A program made the translations under genes and the position numbers. The notes beneath the pieces are model-generated. The model did no database searches. It had not been told where the DNA came from and was given only the letters and a program-made list of their open reading frames with translations. A stretch of 16,327 nt of DNA from Candidatus Woesearchaeota archaeon (GTDB taxonomy: Archaea > Nanobdellota > Nanobdellia > Woesearchaeales > WAPJ01), in NCBI GenBank assembly GCA_015519985.1, contig WIAN01000123.1:1-16327 (forward strand), read 5' to 3'. Positions within the stretch are counted from its first letter, which is position 1; each line of letters begins with the position of its first letter. Of the stretch, positions 13,920 through 16,327 are shown piece by piece.

Positions 13920-15716
13920 TTAATTGTTTAATGCAAAAAATAATGAGTATACTACTGAATTCATTGCATTTACTATTGTTTTCAAACTGTCATCGTTATA
14001 AAATACTCCTCCTGCTTGTATGTTTAAATCAGAATCTATTGGTAGTGTTGTTGAATTCAAATAATTTCCACTTTGATCATAAAAAGTTATTGTAACATTT
14101 GATTGTACTACTCCTAAACTTGTAGGTGTTATTATAATGTTTGTTCCTACTGGAGTTTTTTGTTTATGCCTTCTTATTTTTTCTTTTACAGGAATATTTC
14201 CTGTGTAAGGGTTTAAAATTAAATAACCTTGTTGTTCTTCTATTTTTACATAGCCGTTTTGTGGAAAACCAAAGTTTTCTAAACTTGTTTCTAAAATATT
14301 AGGAGCTCCTGTTTTTAAATAAATTGAAGAACTTCCGTTTTGATAATTATAATAAGAAAATGTTTTTGTTCCTCTATCATATGTTACTTTAAATTTTTTT
14401 GCTTGTAACATTTGACTGCTCCATTTAAATAAAGTATTTACTATTTGGTTCATAGAATTTACTGTTGTTTTTGCATTATCATACAATACTGTTGGTTGTA
14501 AAGGTTTGCTTTGCCTTATTATTTGGTCTTTTTGTAATACTGTTAATGTTTTTCTACTGCTTATTATATCTCCATCTACTAATACTCCTAAATAAATATT
14601 ATAGTTTGGATCTGTAGGATATACTGTTGGTGCAGTTATAAATGTTTCATAACCGTTAGTATCTGTTTTTCCTATTGCATAAGCTGTATGTATTGTTCCT
14701 GACAATTTGTATGGTATGAAAATGTTTTGTCCTTGATCTTCTGCTATTAATACAGAAACATTATCTGCTATTTGTCCTGTATAAGCATCTCTTACTTGTA
14801 CTGTTAAATTGTAAGGAAGTGCTGTTTGTGGTATTGTCGTTGTTTGTGTTCCATCTATATAAACTGTATAGTCATATACAGGGTATTTGCTTAAAGCATA
14901 AAAATTATAGTCTATGCTAGTTACTGGAAGTATAAATTCTGATACACATGCTAAATTGTTATAGCATATTTCATCTTTTATCTCTGTTAAGAATAGTGGA
15001 GTGTAAGCTCCTCCTCCTTCGTCATATTTTAACAAATAATAATTTACTCCTTGTGGTAGTGTTGTTTTGAATGCTGTAAAGTTTTTTCCTCCTAATGTTA
15101 CTGTTGCTGTTGTACAACAAAATGTTTTGTTTGGATTGTCATTTATACTATCATAGTTAGGATAGAAAATTGGGAATTCTGCACTTCTAAATAAGACTTC
15201 TGATTGTAAATCTGAAGGAGTTACATTTATTATATTGTTTGTTGAAAAAGTACTTGGAATCATTGCTGCATAATAGTGTTGTTCATCTTTCAAATTATAA
15301 CCTGGAAATTGTACTTGTGTTATTACAGGAGAATCTATTAACATTGTTAAAAAAGGATTTATTGTATCGTCTAATGTTTGTGCATTATGATTTACTATTA
15401 GTCCAGCCCAATGAGTTGTTGGACTTAAACTTTCTAATTTTGCATAATATGAATTTCCTGATTCTGTTGAGATTGAATCTGCTTTTACATTTGTTATTAC
15501 TGTTAATGATAATAATAAGAATAAGATTAGTGTTGTTGATATTATTGATATTGTTGATGTTCTTGTAGATTTTTTTATTGATTTTTTTGTCATACTTACA
15601 ACTACTTTTGAATTTTTATTACTTTTATTATTTATATTGTTATTGTTATTATTAATTTTTATTTTCATTTTTTTATTATTCTTTTTTTGTTTTTTATTAT
15701 TTTTGTTTGTCTTCAT
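13920..15716 (-). CDS. Surface protein with a duplicated helical module and a Lys/Asn-rich leader
   Basis: 598 residues. Residues 1-53 are a Lys/Asn-rich leader containing a run of six Asn. A membrane helix (54-76) is followed by a plausible signal-peptidase site (NVKA-DS, after 79). Residues about 80-280 are a beta-rich ectodomain with Cys200-Cys201, 251 and 257. Residues 282-334 (VYIDGTQTTTIPQTALPYNL and following) match the 603-aa protein. A helical module occurs twice, at 410-433 and 571-594 (VLYDNAKTTVNSMNQIVNTLF; VFYNDDSLKTIVNAMNSVVY). A basic loop KEKIRRHKQK lies at 511-520. I keep ATG 15716 because its leader and MKTxK start resemble the 603-aa gene. ATG 15593 (residue 42) remains possible and would give a more ordinary signal peptide. 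Overall function unknown; surface location inferred. Confidence 0.85.
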   Translation of the reverse strand: MKTNKNNKKQKKNNKKMKIKINNNNNNINNKSNKNSKVVVSMTKKSIKKSTRTSTISIISTTLILFLLLSLTVITNVKADSISTESGNSYYAKLESLSPTTHWAGLIVNHNAQTLDDTINPFLTMLIDSPVITQVQFPGYNLKDEQHYYAAMIPSTFSTNNIINVTPSDLQSEVLFRSAEFPIFYPNYDSINDNPNKTFCCTTATVTLGGKNFTAFKTTLPQGVNYYLLKYDEGGGAYTPLFLTEIKDEICYNNLACVSEFILPVTSIDYNFYALSKYPVYDYTVYIDGTQTTTIPQTALPYNLTVQVRDAYTGQIADNVSVLIAEDQGQNIFIPYKLSGTIHTAYAIGKTDTNGYETFITAPTVYPTDPNYNIYLGVLVDGDIISSRKTLTVLQKDQIIRQSKPLQPTVLYDNAKTTVNSMNQIVNTLFKWSSQMLQAKKFKVTYDRGTKTFSYYNYQNGSSSIYLKTGAPNILETSLENFGFPQNGYVKIEEQQGYLILNPYTGNIPVKEKIRRHKQKTPVGTNIIITPTSLGVVQSNVTITFYDQSGNYLNSTTLPIDSDLNIQAGGVFYNDDSLKTIVNAMNSVVYSLFFALNN

Positions 15717-15739
15717 TTTTTATCTTTAATTTTTTTTAA

Positions 15740-15757
15740 CTTTTTAATTTTAGTTTT
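15740..15757 (-). repeat. Leader element shared with the 603-aa gene, copy 2
   Basis: Exact copy of the 18-mer at 13373-13390, here 24 bp before the ATG at 15716. It may be part of a common promoter or leader of the surface-protein genes, or just a trace of duplication. Confidence 0.45.
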
Positions 15758-15784
15758 TTTGTTTTTTCTTTTTTGTTTTTATTT

Positions 15785-16327
15785 TTATATTATTTCGTCT
15801 ATTCTTTGTACTAAGTCTGTGCTTGGTTTTAATTTTTTCAAATTACTTGGTATTCTTATTTCATAATCGTAAGTTCCATATTTTCCTGTTTTGTTATAAT
15901 TTAATTTTGTTATGAATATTAAATCTTGTGAACCGTCATAAGTTGCTCCGTCTGCAGAATCATATAATATTCCTGTTATAAAATTACTGTTGTTTGTACT
16001 GTTTATTATTGGAACATTAGCAACTGTTCTTCCTTGTATTGTGAATGTTGCTGTTGCATCTGGAATATTATCGTTGTTTGCATCCCATAATTTTTTAATG
16101 CTGTCATTGTAATATGTCATTCCTAATGCTGAATCTGCTGTTTGTAAGTCTGATCCTGTTAGTGGTTGTAAATCATTAAAAGAGTATATACTGTCGTAGT
16201 CTGAATAATAAATGTTTCCTTGTATATCTTTTATATCCCATTCTTTCATTAAATCATTATTGTTGTTTCCTAATATTTTTGTATAATTGTAATGTCCATA
16301 ATATATTTGGTATGAACTTATACTATA
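15785..16327 (-). CDS. Partial surface protein, C-terminal 180 residues
   Basis: The minus strand stays open from the stop at 15785 to the right edge; the first ATG in view (16249) is internal, since the frame continues upstream (SSYQIYYGHYNYTKILG) without a stop. The fragment is Tyr/Asn/Asp-rich and beta-like. DANNDNIPDATATF has the Asp/Asn spacing of a calcium-binding loop. A segment ITGILYDSADGATYDG, then DLIFITKLNY and KYGTYDYEIRIPSNLKKLK, resembles the ends of surface proteins I have seen in DPANN archaea (recollection, not searched). No membrane helix occurs in the visible part. It lies 68 bp upstream of the 598-aa gene and is probably part of the same surface-protein cluster, possibly the same operon. 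Confidence 0.8.
   Translation of the reverse strand, partial: YSISSYQIYYGHYNYTKILGNNNNDLMKEWDIKDIQGNIYYSDYDSIYSFNDLQPLTGSDLQTADSALGMTYYNDSIKKLWDANNDNIPDATATFTIQGRTVANVPIINSTNNSNFITGILYDSADGATYDGSQDLIFITKLNYNKTGKYGTYDYEIRIPSNLKKLKPSTDLVQRIDEII

Noticed and set aside
13593..13931. Plus-strand poly-Phe membrane-like open frames in the surface-gene gap
   Set aside because: Stops on this strand need A, which is scarce here, so long open frames arise for free. There is no start signal, and the amino-acid content is unlike any real gene in the window.

Overview
The window is extremely AT-rich and reads as a chromosomal segment of an archaeon, most likely a small-genome DPANN lineage (Woesearchaeota/Pacearchaeota/Nanoarchaeota-like). 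Support: a complete Taw1/TYW1 4-demethylwyosine synthase (archaeal/eukaryotic tRNA modification, absent from bacteria); TATA-type boxes (TTTAWAAA and relatives) 25-29 bp upstream of most unit starts, implying leaderless or nearly leaderless mRNAs; oligo-T terminators; and large Asn/Thr-rich surface proteins with CARDB-, NEW3- and parallel beta-helix-like modules. The lineage is an inference; no rRNA or tRNA gene is present. All genes but one lie on the minus strand.

Layout from the right edge, in the direction of transcription. (i) 16327-8920: three complete surface-protein genes (598, 603 and 857 aa) and the 3' part of a fourth. They share modules pairwise, so this is a diverged, mosaic paralogue cluster. 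A 554-bp T-rich gap with a 26-bp perfect palindrome separates two of them. (ii) 8870-4438: a small tail-anchored protein with three YG(I/V)E motifs; a MoxR-type AAA+ ATPase carrying two extra N-terminal domains; a DUF58 protein; and a BatA-like membrane-anchored VWA protein. MoxR, DUF58 and VWA form a known chaperone-like trio. (iii) 4371-2325: two small hypothetical membrane proteins, each with its own promoter, then the tRNA-modification radical-SAM enzyme. (iv) 2299-1880: the only plus-strand gene, an unknown with a repeated C-terminal helix. (v) 1812-392: a membrane-anchored PIG-L/LmbE deacetylase coupled by a TAATG overlap to a DUF4389-like membrane protein. (vi) 198-1: the N-terminus of an unknown gene running off the left edge.

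Working hypothesis: the MoxR/DUF58/VWA trio, the tail-anchored YGIE protein and the neighbouring surface proteins form one envelope-assembly locus. Family knowledge supports chaperone-like action of the trio. That it acts on these surface proteins is inference from adjacency. The most unusual points are the domain fusion on MoxR, the missing canonical start of the VWA gene (an A8 tract or an ATT codon), and the palindrome in the surface-protein gap. I saw no insertion sequence, CRISPR array, tRNA or rRNA.
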